A stretch of DNA of 64,000 bases. Origin: Nocardioides dokdonensis FR1436 (GTDB lineage Bacteria; Actinomycetota; Actinomycetes; Propionibacteriales; Nocardioidaceae). The notes under the pieces are model-generated. The model did no database searches, had not been told where the DNA came from, and saw only the letters and a list, made by a program, of their open reading frames with translations. This document shows, one piece after another, positions 32,624 through 42,400 of the stretch. The translations under genes and the position numbers were made by a program. The stretch spans positions 2,976,001 to 3,040,000 of the forward strand of contig NZ_CP015079.1 of assembly GCF_001653335.1 (NCBI RefSeq), read 5' to 3'. Position 1 is the first letter of the stretch; each line of letters starts with the position of its first letter.

Positions 32624-33565
32624 TCAGACGGTGGCGCCCTCTCGCGCCTCCATCGCCTGACCGTACAGGCGTCCGGCGCGGTAAGACGAACGGACCAGCG
32701 GTCCGGACATGACGCCGGAGAAGCCGATCTCGTCGGCCTCGTCCTTGAGCTCGACGAACTCCTCGGGCTTGACCCAGCGCTCGACGGGGTGGTGACGCGC
32801 GGAGGGGCGCAGGTACTGGGTGATCGTGATCAGCTCGCAGCCCGCCTCGTGCAGGTCGCGCAGGGCCTGGCTGACCTCCTCGCGGGTCTCGCCCATGCCC
32901 AGGATCAGGTTCGACTTGGTGATCAGGCCGAAGTCGCGGGCCTGGGTGATGACGTCGAGGGAGCGGTCGTAGCGGAAGGCGGGACGGATCCGCTTGAAGA
33001 TGCGCGGCACCGTCTCGACGTTGTGGGCCAGCACCTCGGGCCGCGACTCGAAGACCTCGCGCAGCAGGTCGGGCTTGCCGTTGAAGTCCGGGATCAGGTT
33101 CTCCACCCCGGTGTCGGGGTTGAGCTCGTGGATCACGCGGACCGTCTCGGCGTACAGCCAGGCGCCCCCGTCGGGCAGGTCGTCGCGGGCGACGCCGGTG
33201 ATGGTGGCGTAGCGCAGCTGCATCTTCTGCACCGACTCCGCCACCCGGCGCGGCTCGTCGCGGTCCAGCGGCTGCGGCTTGCCGGTGTCGATCTGGCAGA
33301 AGTCGCAGCGTCGGGTGCACTGGTCGCCGCCGATGAGGAAGGTCGCCTCGCGGTCCTCCCAGCACTCGAAGATGTTGGGGCAGCCGGCCTCCTGGCACAC
33401 GGTGTGCAGGCCCTCGCCCTTGACGAGCGCCTGCAGCTCCTTGTACGCGGGGCCCATCTTGGCCCGGGTCTTGATCCATTCCGGCTTGCGCTCGATGGGG
33501 GTCTCGGCGTTGCGGACCTCGAGTCGGAGGAGCTTGCGGCCTTCGGGTGCGGGTGCCTCAGTCAC
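32624..33565 (-). CDS. lipA: Lipoyl synthase
   Basis: 313 residues, radical SAM enzyme that inserts two sulfurs into the octanoyl group on lipoyl domains. Both clusters are visible: auxiliary cluster [12 protein letters not shown] and radical [15 protein letters not shown] near the C-terminus supplies the conserved Ser ligand. GTG 33565 is chosen because TACAGT lies 7 nt upstream (leaderless pattern) and the conserved region starts soon after; the longer frame adds 16 unconserved residues. It works with lipB (35692-36423) and serves the E2 protein encoded at 43126-44988. Confidence 0.95.
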   Translation of the reverse strand: MTEAPAPEGRKLLRLEVRNAETPIERKPEWIKTRAKMGPAYKELQALVKGEGLHTVCQEAGCPNIFECWEDREATFLIGGDQCTRRCDFCQIDTGKPQPLDRDEPRRVAESVQKMQLRYATITGVARDDLPDGGAWLYAETVRVIHELNPDTGVENLIPDFNGKPDLLREVFESRPEVLAHNVETVPRIFKRIRPAFRYDRSLDVITQARDFGLITKSNLILGMGETREEVSQALRDLHEAGCELITITQYLRPSARHHPVERWVKPEEFVELKDEADEIGFSGVMSGPLVRSSYRAGRLYGQAMEAREGATV

Positions 33566-33572
33566 GGCCTCG

Positions 33573-33578
33573 ACTGTA
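33573..33578 (-). promoter_or_regulatory. Leaderless -10 element for lipA
   Basis: On the minus strand TACAGT lies 7 nt before GTG 33565, so the transcript should start at the start codon. This decides the lipA start. Confidence 0.5.
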
Positions 33579-33631
33579 CGCCGCCGCCCCAGCGCCAGCC
33601 GAGTCGGCGCCACCCGACCCGGCGTCGCGGA

Positions 33632-34633
33632 TCAGGGCACGTCGCGGCGGCGGTACGAGACCAGCGAGACCGCCCCGGCACCCAGCAGCAGGAGGCCGAG
33701 GTAGGCGCCGGCATCGGCCGCGGTGACCACCTGCTCGCCGTCGCAGTCGACGCCACGCACCCGCCGACCGCTGAGGCACTCCTCGGGCAGGCTGCTCTCG
33801 TCGTAGTAGCGGGCCTCGTTGGTCACCCACCCCGCCAGGTGCGTCTGCGGCTGCCACCGCTGGCTGCTGTCCGGCCCACCGCTGTTGAGCAGCCCGATGA
33901 GGGTGCCGCCGACGACGGAGACCGCGAAGAGCACCCCGATGGTGGCCACGGTGCTGCGGAAGAGCATCGTCAGGGCGTAGCCGCCCAGGGCGGCAGCGCC
34001 GGCCAGCACGGCGCTGCGCAGGACCAGCTCGAAGCCGTCACCCACGACGCCGCCACCGGTGGGGAGGCCGCGCGACCCGGCGAGCACCCACAGCCCGGTC
34101 CAGTACGCCGCGAGCACCAGGCCCGCCACCAGCGTCCCGGTCGCCAGGACCACGAGCGCCTTGGCGGCCCACACGCGGGATCGGCGGGGTTCGAAGAGCA
34201 GCTGGTTGCTCATGGACCCGGAGTTCCAGTCGTGGCCCACGAACGTGGTGCCCACCAGGAGCATCAGCAGCCCCACGACCGCCACCACCCCGAGGACCGA
34301 GCCCGCGCGGACCTCCTGGTCGAGCAGCAGGGTCGAGCGGCCGCCGTACCAGTCCAGGATCTGGGCCTCGCAGGCAGCGGTCACGACCTCGGCGTCCTGC
34401 GAGTTCGGCTCGGGATAGAGGAAGTTCGCGGGGTCGCGCTCGCAGCGGCGCACCTCCTTGGCGGCGTACCGCTCGGAGAGGATCTGGTCGCGCTCGCCCT
34501 CGGAGACCGGGCGGGTGTTCCAGGCGGTCGCAGCGAAGATGAGGGCCGGCACGGCCACGGCAGCCACCAGCAGCAGCACGATCGCACGGCGCCAGCGCAG
34601 CCGGGTGGCCTCGACCCGCAGCAGGGACCTCAT
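33632..34633 (-). CDS. ABC-2-type transporter permease
   Basis: 333 residues. The first helix follows a basic start (VEATRLRWRRAIVLLLVAAVAVPALIF), then a large extracytoplasmic loop with several Cys (residues about 40-95: RRCERDP, AACEAQILDWYGG), then about five more helices. The GHDWNSGSMSNQLLFEPRRSRVWAAK segment is the cytoplasmic coupling element of ABC-2 permeases. A second Cys-containing outside loop lies near residue 285. The ATG overlaps the stop of the ATPase gene by 4 nt. The substrate is unknown. Confidence 0.8.
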   Translation of the reverse strand: MRSLLRVEATRLRWRRAIVLLLVAAVAVPALIFAATAWNTRPVSEGERDQILSERYAAKEVRRCERDPANFLYPEPNSQDAEVVTAACEAQILDWYGGRSTLLLDQEVRAGSVLGVVAVVGLLMLLVGTTFVGHDWNSGSMSNQLLFEPRRSRVWAAKALVVLATGTLVAGLVLAAYWTGLWVLAGSRGLPTGGGVVGDGFELVLRSAVLAGAAALGGYALTMLFRSTVATIGVLFAVSVVGGTLIGLLNSGGPDSSQRWQPQTHLAGWVTNEARYYDESSLPEECLSGRRVRGVDCDGEQVVTAADAGAYLGLLLLGAGAVSLVSYRRRDVP

Positions 34634-35634
34634 GCGGCACCGCCCATCTCGGACTGGCCCATCTGGGACTGGCCCATCTCGGACTGACCCAGGGTGTCGC
34701 CGGCGGTGAGCTCGAGGAAGTAGCTCTCGAGGTCCTGGCGCTGGGCGCTGAGCCCCTCGAGCCAGATCCCGGCCTCACCGAGCAGTCGGGTGACCTCGGC
34801 GGGCCGTTCGGTGTCGACGAGGAACGAGGCGTCGTCGGGCCCGGGGCGGGTGGTGAGACCGGCCGCGTCGAGCAGGCGTCTCGCTTCGCCGGGCACCGCC
34901 ACCTCCACGCGGTAGGCCGCGCCCGCGGCCAGCAGGTCGGCCACGGTGCCGGAGGCCAGCAGCCGACCGTTGCCGATGATGGTCGCCGAGGTGCAGACCT
35001 GCTGGACCTCGGCGAGGATGTGGGAGCTGAGCAGCACCGTGACACCGCGTTCGCCGAGGGAGCGGATCGTGTCCCGGATCTCGCGGATGCCTGCGGGGTC
35101 GAGGCCGTTGGTCGGCTCGTCGAGGATCAGCAGGGCGGGGTCCTTGAGCAGGGTGGCCGCGATCGCGAGGCGCTGCTTCATGCCGAGCGAGTAGGAGCGG
35201 AACCGGTCGCCGTCGCGGCCGGTGAGCCCGACGGTCTCGATCGCCTCGTCGACGCGGGTGTCGGGACCGTCGATGGAGCGGGAGAGCAGCAGGAGGTTCT
35301 GCCGGCCGGTGAGGTTGGGGGAGAACTTGGGCGACTCCACCACCGCTCCGACGCGGCCCACGACCTGCGGCAGCTCGGTGGGCACCGGACGCCCGAACAG
35401 GCGCATCGTGCCGCTGGTGGCCCGCGCCAGGCCCAGCAGCATCCGGATCGTGGTGGTCTTGCCGGAGCCGTTGGGACCCAGGAAACCGTGCACGCCGCCG
35501 GCAGGCACCGCGAGGTCGAGCCCGGCCACGGCGACCCGGGTGCCCTGACGGGTGCGGTACTCCTTGCGGAGCGCGGTCGTCTCGATGATCAGGTCGTGCC
35601 CGGTGTCGGTCCCGAGACCGCTGGAGGTGCTCAC
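34630..35634 (-). CDS. ABC transporter ATP-binding protein
   Basis: 334 residues. Walker A GPNGSGKTT, signature YSLGMKQRLAIAATLL, Walker B LLILDEPTNGLD and the H-loop LSSHIL identify an ABC-2 export ATPase (drug or antibiotic export type). The C-terminus carries a three-fold pentapeptide repeat GQSEM/GQSQM encoded by a 15-bp tandem repeat, which is unusual for the family. It is coupled to the permease gene. Together the pair interrupts the lipA-lipB neighbourhood. Confidence 0.87.
   Translation of the reverse strand: MSTSSGLGTDTGHDLIIETTALRKEYRTRQGTRVAVAGLDLAVPAGGVHGFLGPNGSGKTTTIRMLLGLARATSGTMRLFGRPVPTELPQVVGRVGAVVESPKFSPNLTGRQNLLLLSRSIDGPDTRVDEAIETVGLTGRDGDRFRSYSLGMKQRLAIAATLLKDPALLILDEPTNGLDPAGIREIRDTIRSLGERGVTVLLSSHILAEVQQVCTSATIIGNGRLLASGTVADLLAAGAAYRVEVAVPGEARRLLDAAGLTTRPGPDDASFLVDTERPAEVTRLLGEAGIWLEGLSAQRQDLESYFLELTAGDTLGQSEMGQSQMGQSEMGGAA
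34643..34687. repeat. 15-bp tandem repeat (3 copies) inside the ATPase gene
   Basis: Three adjacent copies of cccatctcggactgg (middle copy with one change, last with a terminal change), in frame in the C-terminal coding region of the ATPase. It likely arose by slippage. Confidence 0.85.
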
Positions 35635-35691
35635 CGGGAGAGGGTCGCAGAACGCGCAGTCCTCACCTCGGCGACGCGCCGCCGAGCCGGC

Positions 35692-36423
35692 TCAGCTGCC
35701 GGGCGTCACCAGCTCGATGCGGGGGCCACGCCCCGGCTCGGGGCGGGCGTCGTAGTCGGGCGTGGGCACGTAGGCGTCCCAGGTGAGCATCCTGGCCAGC
35801 TCGGTGCGCAGCACCGGCAGGACCTCCTCGACGCCGACCCGTCGGCCGGTCTCGACGCTCAGGGTCGTGACCCCGGCGTCGGCGATCCCGCAGGGCACGA
35901 ACCGGTCGTACCAGCCGAGGTCGACGTCGCAGTTGAGCGCGATGCCGTGCATCGTGACCCCGCGGCTGACCCGGATGCCGATGGCGCCGACCTTGCGCTC
36001 CTGGCGCAGCCCGTCGGCGCGCAGCCACACCCCGCTGCGGCCCGGCACGCGGGCGGTCTCGACCCCGAAGTGGGCACAGGTGGCGATCATCGCCTCCTCC
36101 ATGCGGCGCACGAAGTCGACCACCTTGACGTGGTCGGGCAGCGCCACGATCGGGTAGGCCACCACCTGGCCCGGACCGTGGAAGGTGATCTTGCCGCCGC
36201 GGTCGACGTCGATCACCGGAGCCCCGCCCGCGTCGAGCGGCCGCTCGTGGGGGTCGGTGCGCTTGCCGGCGGTGTAGGTCGGCGGGTGCTCCAGCAGCAG
36301 CACCGTGCCGGGTCGCTCCCCGGCCACCACCTGGGCGTGCACCCCACGTTGGAGGTCCCAGGCAGCCAGGTAGTCGACGGCCTCGTCGCCCAGCCCGGCG
36401 ACCTCGAACTGCACCTCGTCCAT
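35692..36423 (-). CDS. lipB: Octanoyl-[ACP]:protein N-octanoyltransferase
   Basis: 243 residues. It moves octanoate from acyl carrier protein to lipoyl domains, before LipA acts. Family features are [33 protein letters not shown], the catalytic Lys in [23 protein letters not shown] and the thioester Cys in [18 protein letters not shown] 36423 starts right at the conserved region. The frame extends far upstream antisense to another gene, which is not coding. The short C-terminal extension is Pro/Arg-rich. Confidence 0.94.
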   Translation of the reverse strand: MDEVQFEVAGLGDEAVDYLAAWDLQRGVHAQVVAGERPGTVLLLEHPPTYTAGKRTDPHERPLDAGGAPVIDVDRGGKITFHGPGQVVAYPIVALPDHVKVVDFVRRMEEAMIATCAHFGVETARVPGRSGVWLRADGLRQERKVGAIGIRVSRGVTMHGIALNCDVDLGWYDRFVPCGIADAGVTTLSVETGRRVGVEEVLPVLRTELARMLTWDAYVPTPDYDARPEPGRGPRIELVTPGS

Positions 36424-36487
36424 GCCGGCGACCCTACGCCTGTGGACAACGTGGTGGCCGCCGGTGTCCTGGGGGAAGGAGGAGGGC

Positions 36488-37003
36488 ATGGCTGTCGTCC
36501 CCGTGTCCCGTGCCGCCCCGGTGGCCGTCGTCCTGGTGCTGCTCGTGCTGCTGGTCCTCGTCCCGCAGGGGGTGGCGGGTCCGGTGGCGGCGGCCGTGCC
36601 GGACCTGGCGGCGCCGGGGGCGCAGGAGCAGCGGGCGCGCACGGTCCTGGCCCGCTGGGACACCCGGCGCGGTCGGGCGTGGGAGCGGGGCGACCGGCTC
36701 GCGCTGGGCGCGCTGTACGCCGATCGGTCGCGGGCCGGCCGGCGCGACCTGCGGATGCTCGACGCCTGGCTCGACCGGGGCCTGCGGGTGCGGGGGATGC
36801 AGGTGCACGTGCTGGCGCTCGACGTGCTCGCCGCGCGCCGGCACCGGCTCCGCCTGCGGGTCACCGACCGGCTCGCCGACGCGGTCGCCGTCGGCAGCGG
36901 CGTACGACGGGTGCTGCCGGAGGACCGGCCGACCACCCGGTCGCTCGTGCTCACCCGCCGCGACGGCGCCTGGGTGGTGGAGTCGGTGCGGCTCGCGTGG
37001 TGA
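36488..37003 (+). CDS. Small exported protein of unknown function
   Basis: 171 residues. A hydrophobic segment ([22 protein letters not shown]) acts as a signal peptide or anchor. The exported part is Arg/Asp-rich and helical then strand-rich ([60 protein letters not shown]), resembling NTF2-like or SnoaL-like folds. This is only an impression. The start is ATG 36488 with GGAGG upstream. It is convergent with the epimerase gene, 3 bp apart. Confidence 0.6.
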   Translation: MAVVPVSRAAPVAVVLVLLVLLVLVPQGVAGPVAAAVPDLAAPGAQEQRARTVLARWDTRRGRAWERGDRLALGALYADRSRAGRRDLRMLDAWLDRGLRVRGMQVHVLALDVLAARRHRLRLRVTDRLADAVAVGSGVRRVLPEDRPTTRSLVLTRRDGAWVVESVRLAW

Positions 37004-37006
37004 GGC

Positions 37007-37909
37007 TCAGTCGGCGGCCAGCCCCGCCGAGACGACGGCCGCGACATCGGGGTCGTGGAACCGGTAGCCGGCCGCCAGCAGGGCCGCGGGGCGGACGTTG
37101 AGCGAGCCGAGGAGCTCGGGGGCCATCTTCCCGGCGGCCACCCGCAGCAACGGCGCCGGCACGGTGGCGAAGCTCGGCCGCTGCACCGCGGAGGCGAGGG
37201 TGTCGGTGAACTCGGCGTTCGTCGGGGTCGTCTCGCAGCACAGGTTGAACGCACCGGAGGCGCTCTCGTGCTCGGCGAGGTGGACGACCGCGTCGACCCA
37301 GTCGCGCAGCGAGATCATCGCCATGTGCTGGCGACCGTTGCCCAGCCTGCCCCCGAGACCGAGCTTGAACAGCGTGATCAGCTGCTTGAGCGGGGGGCTG
37401 CGGCGGTCCATGACCGGCGAGGTGCGCAGCACGCAGACCCGCGAGCCGGCGTCGCGCGCGGCGGTGGTGGCGTCCTCCCACTCCCGGCTCACCTCGGTGA
37501 GCAGCGCGTCGCCGCGGCTGTCGGACTCCTCGGTCAGCGGCTGCGAGCCGTGGTCGCCATAGATCGCGATGCCGTTGCCGGCCAGGAAGGCCGGCGGCCG
37601 GTCGGCCCCGGCGATGATCTCCGCCAGCAGCCGGGTGGTGCGGACCCTGCTGTCGCGGACCTCGCGGGCCCACTTCTGCGAGTGCACGTTGCCGATCAGC
37701 GGGGCGCCCGCCAGGTTGACCACGACGTCGGCGCCGGCGACGAGGCCGCGGTCGACCACGCCGGCGTACGGGTCCCAGGTGGAGGCGTCGGCCTCGCTGG
37801 TGGGGCTGCGCACGAGCCGGGTGACGCGGTGCCCCCGCTCGCGCAGCGCGTTGCCGAGATGGGTGCCCAGGAACCCGGACGCCCCGCCGATGACCACGTG
37901 AAGACTCAT
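37007..37909 (-). CDS. TIGR01777 family NAD(P)-binding epimerase-like protein
   Basis: 300 residues. A Rossmann fold starts with [39 protein letters not shown] and a C-terminal [18 protein letters not shown] are characteristic of the TIGR01777/YfcH/SulA group of extended SDR proteins. Its reaction is not known. A CANNNT hexamer (CAGGGT on the minus strand, 37916-37921) lies 6 nt before ATG 37909, again pointing to leaderless transcription. Confidence 0.87.
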   Translation of the reverse strand: MSLHVVIGGASGFLGTHLGNALRERGHRVTRLVRSPTSEADASTWDPYAGVVDRGLVAGADVVVNLAGAPLIGNVHSQKWAREVRDSRVRTTRLLAEIIAGADRPPAFLAGNGIAIYGDHGSQPLTEESDSRGDALLTEVSREWEDATTAARDAGSRVCVLRTSPVMDRRSPPLKQLITLFKLGLGGRLGNGRQHMAMISLRDWVDAVVHLAEHESASGAFNLCCETTPTNAEFTDTLASAVQRPSFATVPAPLLRVAAGKMAPELLGSLNVRPAALLAAGYRFHDPDVAAVVSAGLAAD

Positions 37910-37958
37910 GCGCCCACCCTGTCAGCCCCCGCCTCCCCGCGGGTCACCTGCTCAGGCG

Positions 37959-37975
37959 CGACCCGGCCCAGATAT
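37959..37975. repeat. Orphan repeat unit left of the IS30 element
   Basis: CGACCCGGCCCAGATAT is identical over 17 bp to the repeat units found right of the insertion sequence (39226-39242 and 39248-39264). The element therefore split a pre-existing array. Confidence 0.8.
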
Positions 37976-37986
37976 CCCCGGCGGGT

Positions 37987-39214
37987 TCTAGGTAGTGATG
38001 CAACACCTCGATGACTGAGGAGTTGTGCCATGGCTCGACCGATGCGGCCCAGGGAGCTCGACCGTCCGTTCTGGGAGGCGATCCGTTCCGGGCTGGGAGT
38101 GAAGTCGGCTGCCCGTGTGACGGGCATGTCGGCGACCACGTCTAAGCGGGTCTTCCGCAAGGCTGGCGGGGTGAACCCTGTTCCTGTGAACCCGCCGGTG
38201 GGCCGGTATCTGTCCTGGGTCGAGCGCGAGGACATCGCAGCGTTGACCCATGCCGGCCACGGGGTCCGTGAGGTCGCGCGTCGTACTGGCAGGAGCCCAG
38301 CCACGATCAGCCGCGAGCTGGCCCGTGGTGCGACCGGTCGTGGGTACCGGGCCTCGGTGGCCCAGTCCAAGGTCGATCGTGGCCGCACGAGGTCGCGGGG
38401 GGCGAAGCTGGCCACCAACCTGCAGTTGCGCAGAGCGGTCCAAGACCACCTGGTCCAGCGTCGCAGCCCCGAACAGATCGCTGGCAGACTTCGACGCGAC
38501 TTCCCCGACGATCCGGAGATGCGGGTGTCACCCGAGACGATCTACCAGTCGCTGTACATCCAGGCCCGCGGCGGGCTGAAGCGCGAGTTGAGCGCGCACC
38601 TGCGCACCGGACGTTCGATGCGCAAACCCCACCGCCGTGAGGCCGAGCGACGCGGCCGGATCCCCGGCATGGTCATGATCAGCGAACGACCCGCCGAGGT
38701 CGAGGACCGCGCCGTGCCCGGGCACTGGGAAGGCGACCTGATCCTCGGCTCGACCGCCTCGAAGTCCGCGGTGGGCACCCTGGTCGAGCGCAGCACCGGG
38801 TTCGTGATGCTGCTGCACCTGCCCGGCGACCACGGCGCCTTGGCGGTCCAAGAAGCGCTCGTGGCGAAGATGGCCACCCTGCCCGAGCAGCTGCGCCGCT
38901 CGCTGACCTGGGACCAGGGCGGCGAGATGGCCAACCACGTCGCGATCGCCGAGGCCACCGGCCTGGAGATCTACTTCTGTGACCCGCACTCGCCCTGGCA
39001 ACGCGGCTCGAACGAGAACACCAACGGCCTGCTGCGCCAGTACCTGCCCAAGGGCACCGACCTGTCCTTCTACGGCCCCGGCCTGCTCGACAACATCGCC
39101 TCCGAGCTCAACGCCCGACCCCGCAAACGCCACGACTTCCAAACCCCAGCCGAGGTCCTCGACCAACTACTCTCAGACCCCATCACCAACCACGGTGTTG
39201 CGTGACTACCTAGA
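37987..39214 (+). mobile_element. IS30-family insertion sequence
   Basis: About 1.23 kb. Terminal inverted repeats of 21 bp (37987-38007 and 39194-39214) match at 19 positions, beginning TCTAGGTAGT at each end. They enclose one intact IS30-type transposase gene. Because the tips are themselves CTAG palindromes, the exact boundary and target-site duplication cannot be fixed. The element is inserted in a 22-bp repeat array. It looks intact and possibly active. Confidence 0.88.
38030..39205 (+). CDS. IS30-family transposase
   Basis: 391 residues. The N-terminal helix-turn-helix contains REDIAALTHAGHGVREVARRTGRSPATISRELAR, the IS30 signature. The DDE catalytic core shows HWEGDLILG (first Asp), TWDQGGEMANH (second Asp) and PHSPWQRGSNENTNGLLRQY (Glu). 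All three catalytic residues are present and the frame is intact. GAGGAG precedes the ATG. Some codons in the 3' part look less GC-biased than in neighbouring core genes, consistent with mobility. Confidence 0.96.
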   Translation: MARPMRPRELDRPFWEAIRSGLGVKSAARVTGMSATTSKRVFRKAGGVNPVPVNPPVGRYLSWVEREDIAALTHAGHGVREVARRTGRSPATISRELARGATGRGYRASVAQSKVDRGRTRSRGAKLATNLQLRRAVQDHLVQRRSPEQIAGRLRRDFPDDPEMRVSPETIYQSLYIQARGGLKRELSAHLRTGRSMRKPHRREAERRGRIPGMVMISERPAEVEDRAVPGHWEGDLILGSTASKSAVGTLVERSTGFVMLLHLPGDHGALAVQEALVAKMATLPEQLRRSLTWDQGGEMANHVAIAEATGLEIYFCDPHSPWQRGSNENTNGLLRQYLPKGTDLSFYGPGLLDNIASELNARPRKRHDFQTPAEVLDQLLSDPITNHGVA

Positions 39215-39220
39215 TTCCGC

Positions 39221-39366
39221 CCCCTCGACCCGGCCCAGATATCCCCTCGACCCGGCCCAGATATCCCCTCGACCCGGCCCAAATATCGCGCTGACTCGGC
39301 CTAGATGTGCACGGGCACATTCGCGCCGACTCGGTGCGACATCTGCGCCGGGTCAGCGCGACATCT
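39221..39366. repeat. 22-bp repeat array with forward and inverted units
   Basis: Three near-identical 22-bp units (39221-39286) have the core GACCCGGCCCAGATAT. A degenerate forward unit follows (39287-39308), then a 14-bp break, then two units in reverse orientation (39323-39344, 39345-39366) whose complements read GACTCGGCC-AGATGT or GACCCGGCGCAGATGT. The array lies between two minus-strand genes, and no ORF fits it. Its role is unknown; paired forward and inverted copies could fold as a hairpin. Confidence 0.75.
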
Positions 39367-39446
39367 GGGCCGACTCGCGGGTTCTGCTGGTCCTCGGTGC
39401 TCCCGACCCCGGGAGGCTGCCCTGGTGCGACCGGGGTGCTGGAGGC

Positions 39447-42400
39447 TCAGCCGGCGAGGTGGCGCCAGCGGGGGGCCAGCCGGGACCAGGGTCCGCTGGC
39501 GGCGATGGTGCCGTCGACGAGGACCACGACGCGGTCGGCGCGGGCGAGGGCGGCGGTCTTGGAGGTCGCCCCGACCACGGTGGTCCCGCGGGCACGCAGC
39601 GACTCCCACAGCTCGATCTCGGTGGCGGCGTCCAGGGCCGAGGACACGTCGTCGGCCAGCAGCAGCTCGGCGTCGCAGGCCAGGGCACGGGCGAGCGCGA
39701 CGCGCTGCACCTGCCCGCCCGAGAGGCGTACGCCGCGGTGCCCGACCAGCGAGTCGGCGCCGCCGGCCTCCTCCACGTCGCGGCCCAGCCGGGCGGCCGC
39801 GACGGCCGGGTCGACCTGGCGGTGCTGGTGGTCGAGGCTGATGTTGTCGCGGAACGTGCCGGAGAGCACGCGCGGCACCTGGGCCACGTGGGCCACCCGG
39901 CCGGGACGCAGCTGGGTCTGCGGCTCGTCGAGCAGCCGACCGTTCCAGCGCACCTCCCCGGTCGTCGACACCAGCCCGGCCAGGGCGCCGAGCAGGCTGG
40001 ACTTGCCGGAGCCGACCTGGCCCAGCAGCAGCACCAGCTCGCCCCGCGCGACCTGCAGGTCGATGCCGTGCGCGCCGACGGTGCCGTCGTCGTGGACGGC
40101 GCTGAGGCCGCGCACGTCGAGCTCGTGCAGCGGGTCGTGGCTCTGGGCGGCCGGACGGGGCGCGGCGCCGCTGACCAGGTCGACGCCCGGCGGCTCGGCC
40201 ATCAGGTCTCCGCCGCCGGCGAGCCGGCTGGTCTCGTGCATCCAGGCGCGGGTGCCGGGGGCCTCGGTCACGATCGACCCGGCCACGCGGCCGAACCAGT
40301 CGAAGCCGGCCACGGCGTTGGCGACCAGCAGCGCGGTCGCCAGGCCCCAGCCGTCGGCGACGTAGATGCCCCAGGCCGCGACGACGCCGAGCTGGACCAT
40401 CACGATCGGGACACCGTCGAGCAGGGCCTGCACCCGGTGCTCCTTGACCGCGGCCTCGACCCGTCCGGAGTCGACGTCGCGCAGGTGCTGGTGGACCTCG
40501 GGGGTCGCGGCCGCCAGCTTGACGGTGCGCACCGACTCGAGCGCCGAGACGAGGGAGCGCCCGAACTGTGCCCGCGCGGACGACGACGCCGCGGCGGAGC
40601 GTCCCGCGACGCGCCGCCCGAGGGAGGAGGCCGCGGCCGAGATGACCATCACCGCGAGCAGGACGCCGCCGGCGAGCAGGCTGCCGGCCAGCACCGAGGT
40701 CAGCGCGACGATGAGCAGCCCGTTGACGAAGTCGACCCAGCGGTCGGCGTACCGGGCCAGCCGGTCGGCGTCCATGGCGCGGGCCACGACCTCGCCGGGA
40801 GGGGTGCGGGTCAGGCGGTGCTGCTCGGTCTGGCCCTGCAGGACGGCCGCGCGCACGCGCAGCATCACCGCGATCCACCAGCGCGGGTAGACCTTGAAGG
40901 CCTGGGCCAGGATCAGCGGGGAGACCATCAGCGAGGCGATCAGCGCGACGGTGAGGCCGAGCGGGCGGCCGCCGTCCTGGAGGTCGGTGACCAGCAGCCC
41001 CCAGATCCAGCCGGTGACCGCGCCGAACGCGCCGGTCATCGCCGAGACCGTGAACAGTCCGGCGCCGACCAGGCCCCAGCGGGGCTCGACCAGCAGCGCG
41101 TTCCAGGTGGCCCGGGCCAGGCTGGGCAGCGGGCGCAGCGCGGGGGGCGCCGGGGGCAGGCCGGTACGCCGCGCACTGCCGATGTGGGCGGTGGCCGCCC
41201 GGTCGTCCGTGCCGTCCGGGCGGTCCGTGCCGTCGTCGGCGGCGCTGGCCTGCTCGTGCGCGGAGGCGTCGAGCAGCTCGCGGAACGGTCCGGGCTCACG
41301 GGCCAGGACTCCGCGCGGGCCCTGCTGGACCACCCGTCCGGCCTCGAGCACCGCCACCTGCGAGGCGCGCTCGGTGGTGCCGAGCCGGTGCGCGACCAGC
41401 AGGCCGGTGCGGCCGGTCAGCAGCCGGTCGGCGGCGCGCACGACGCGCGCCTCGGTGACCGGGTCCATGCGCGCGGTGGCCTCGTCGAGCACCACCACCC
41501 GGACGTCGCGCACCAGCAGGCGGGCGAAGGCGACCAGCTGCTCCTCCCCGGAGGAGAGCGTCGTGCCGCCGGGCCCGAGCGGGGTGTCGAGGCCCTGGGG
41601 CAGGCCGGACACCCAGCTGTCGAGCCCCAGCTCGGTGACCGCCGCCTCGACCCGGGCACGGGCACCGTCGGCGAAGAGGGCGATGTTCTCGGCCAGGGTG
41701 CCGGCCAGGATCTCGGTGCGCTGGGTGACCACACCGACGGCGCTGCGCAGCGACTGCAGGTCCAGGTCGAGCACGTCGGTGCCGCCGAGCACGACGCTGC
41801 CGGGCTCGGGGTCCACGGCCCGCGAGACGAGGGAGGCCAGGGTCGACTTGCCCGAGCCGGTGCGCCCCACGAGCGCGCACGTGGTGCCGGCGGGCACCGT
41901 CAGGTCGACGCCCTGCAGTGCGAAGGTGCCGGTGCCGTAGGAGAAGTGCAGGTCGCGCAGCTCGAGGTCGAGGGCGCGCTGGCTCAGCTGTTCCCCGCCG
42001 ACCGGCTCCGCCTCGGCCCCGAGGAGCCCCCGCAGCCGCAGCACCGCACCGAAGCCCGCCTGCAGGTCGGGCAGGTGCCGGGCCAGCTGGTCGACCTGCC
42101 CCACGAAGGTGGTGGTGACCAGGAACAGCGTCACCAGCGCGGCGGTCGAGAGCGAGTCGCCGAGCACCAGGGCCACCCCGACCACGGCGGTGCCCGCGAG
42201 CATCCCGTGCAGCAGGGTCCCGGTGCGCCGTCCCACCTGGCTCTCCAGCTGGAGCACCTCGGCGAAGCGGGCGTGCACCGTCGCGGCGAGCTCGGTGCAG
42301 CGGCGTACGAGGTAGGCCTGGCCCAGCGTGGTGCGCAGGTCGTCGCGGGCGGCGATGCCCTCCTCCATCGCCGCCGCGTGGTCGGTCCAGGCGATCTCCT

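Noticed and set aside
35020..37101. A 693-residue plus-strand frame over the ABC ATPase and lipB
   Set aside because: Antisense to well-supported genes and ends in low-complexity Gly/Arg.
39221..39366. CRISPR array
   Set aside because: Repeats are contiguous 22-mers without unique spacers, some inverted, and no cas gene is present.
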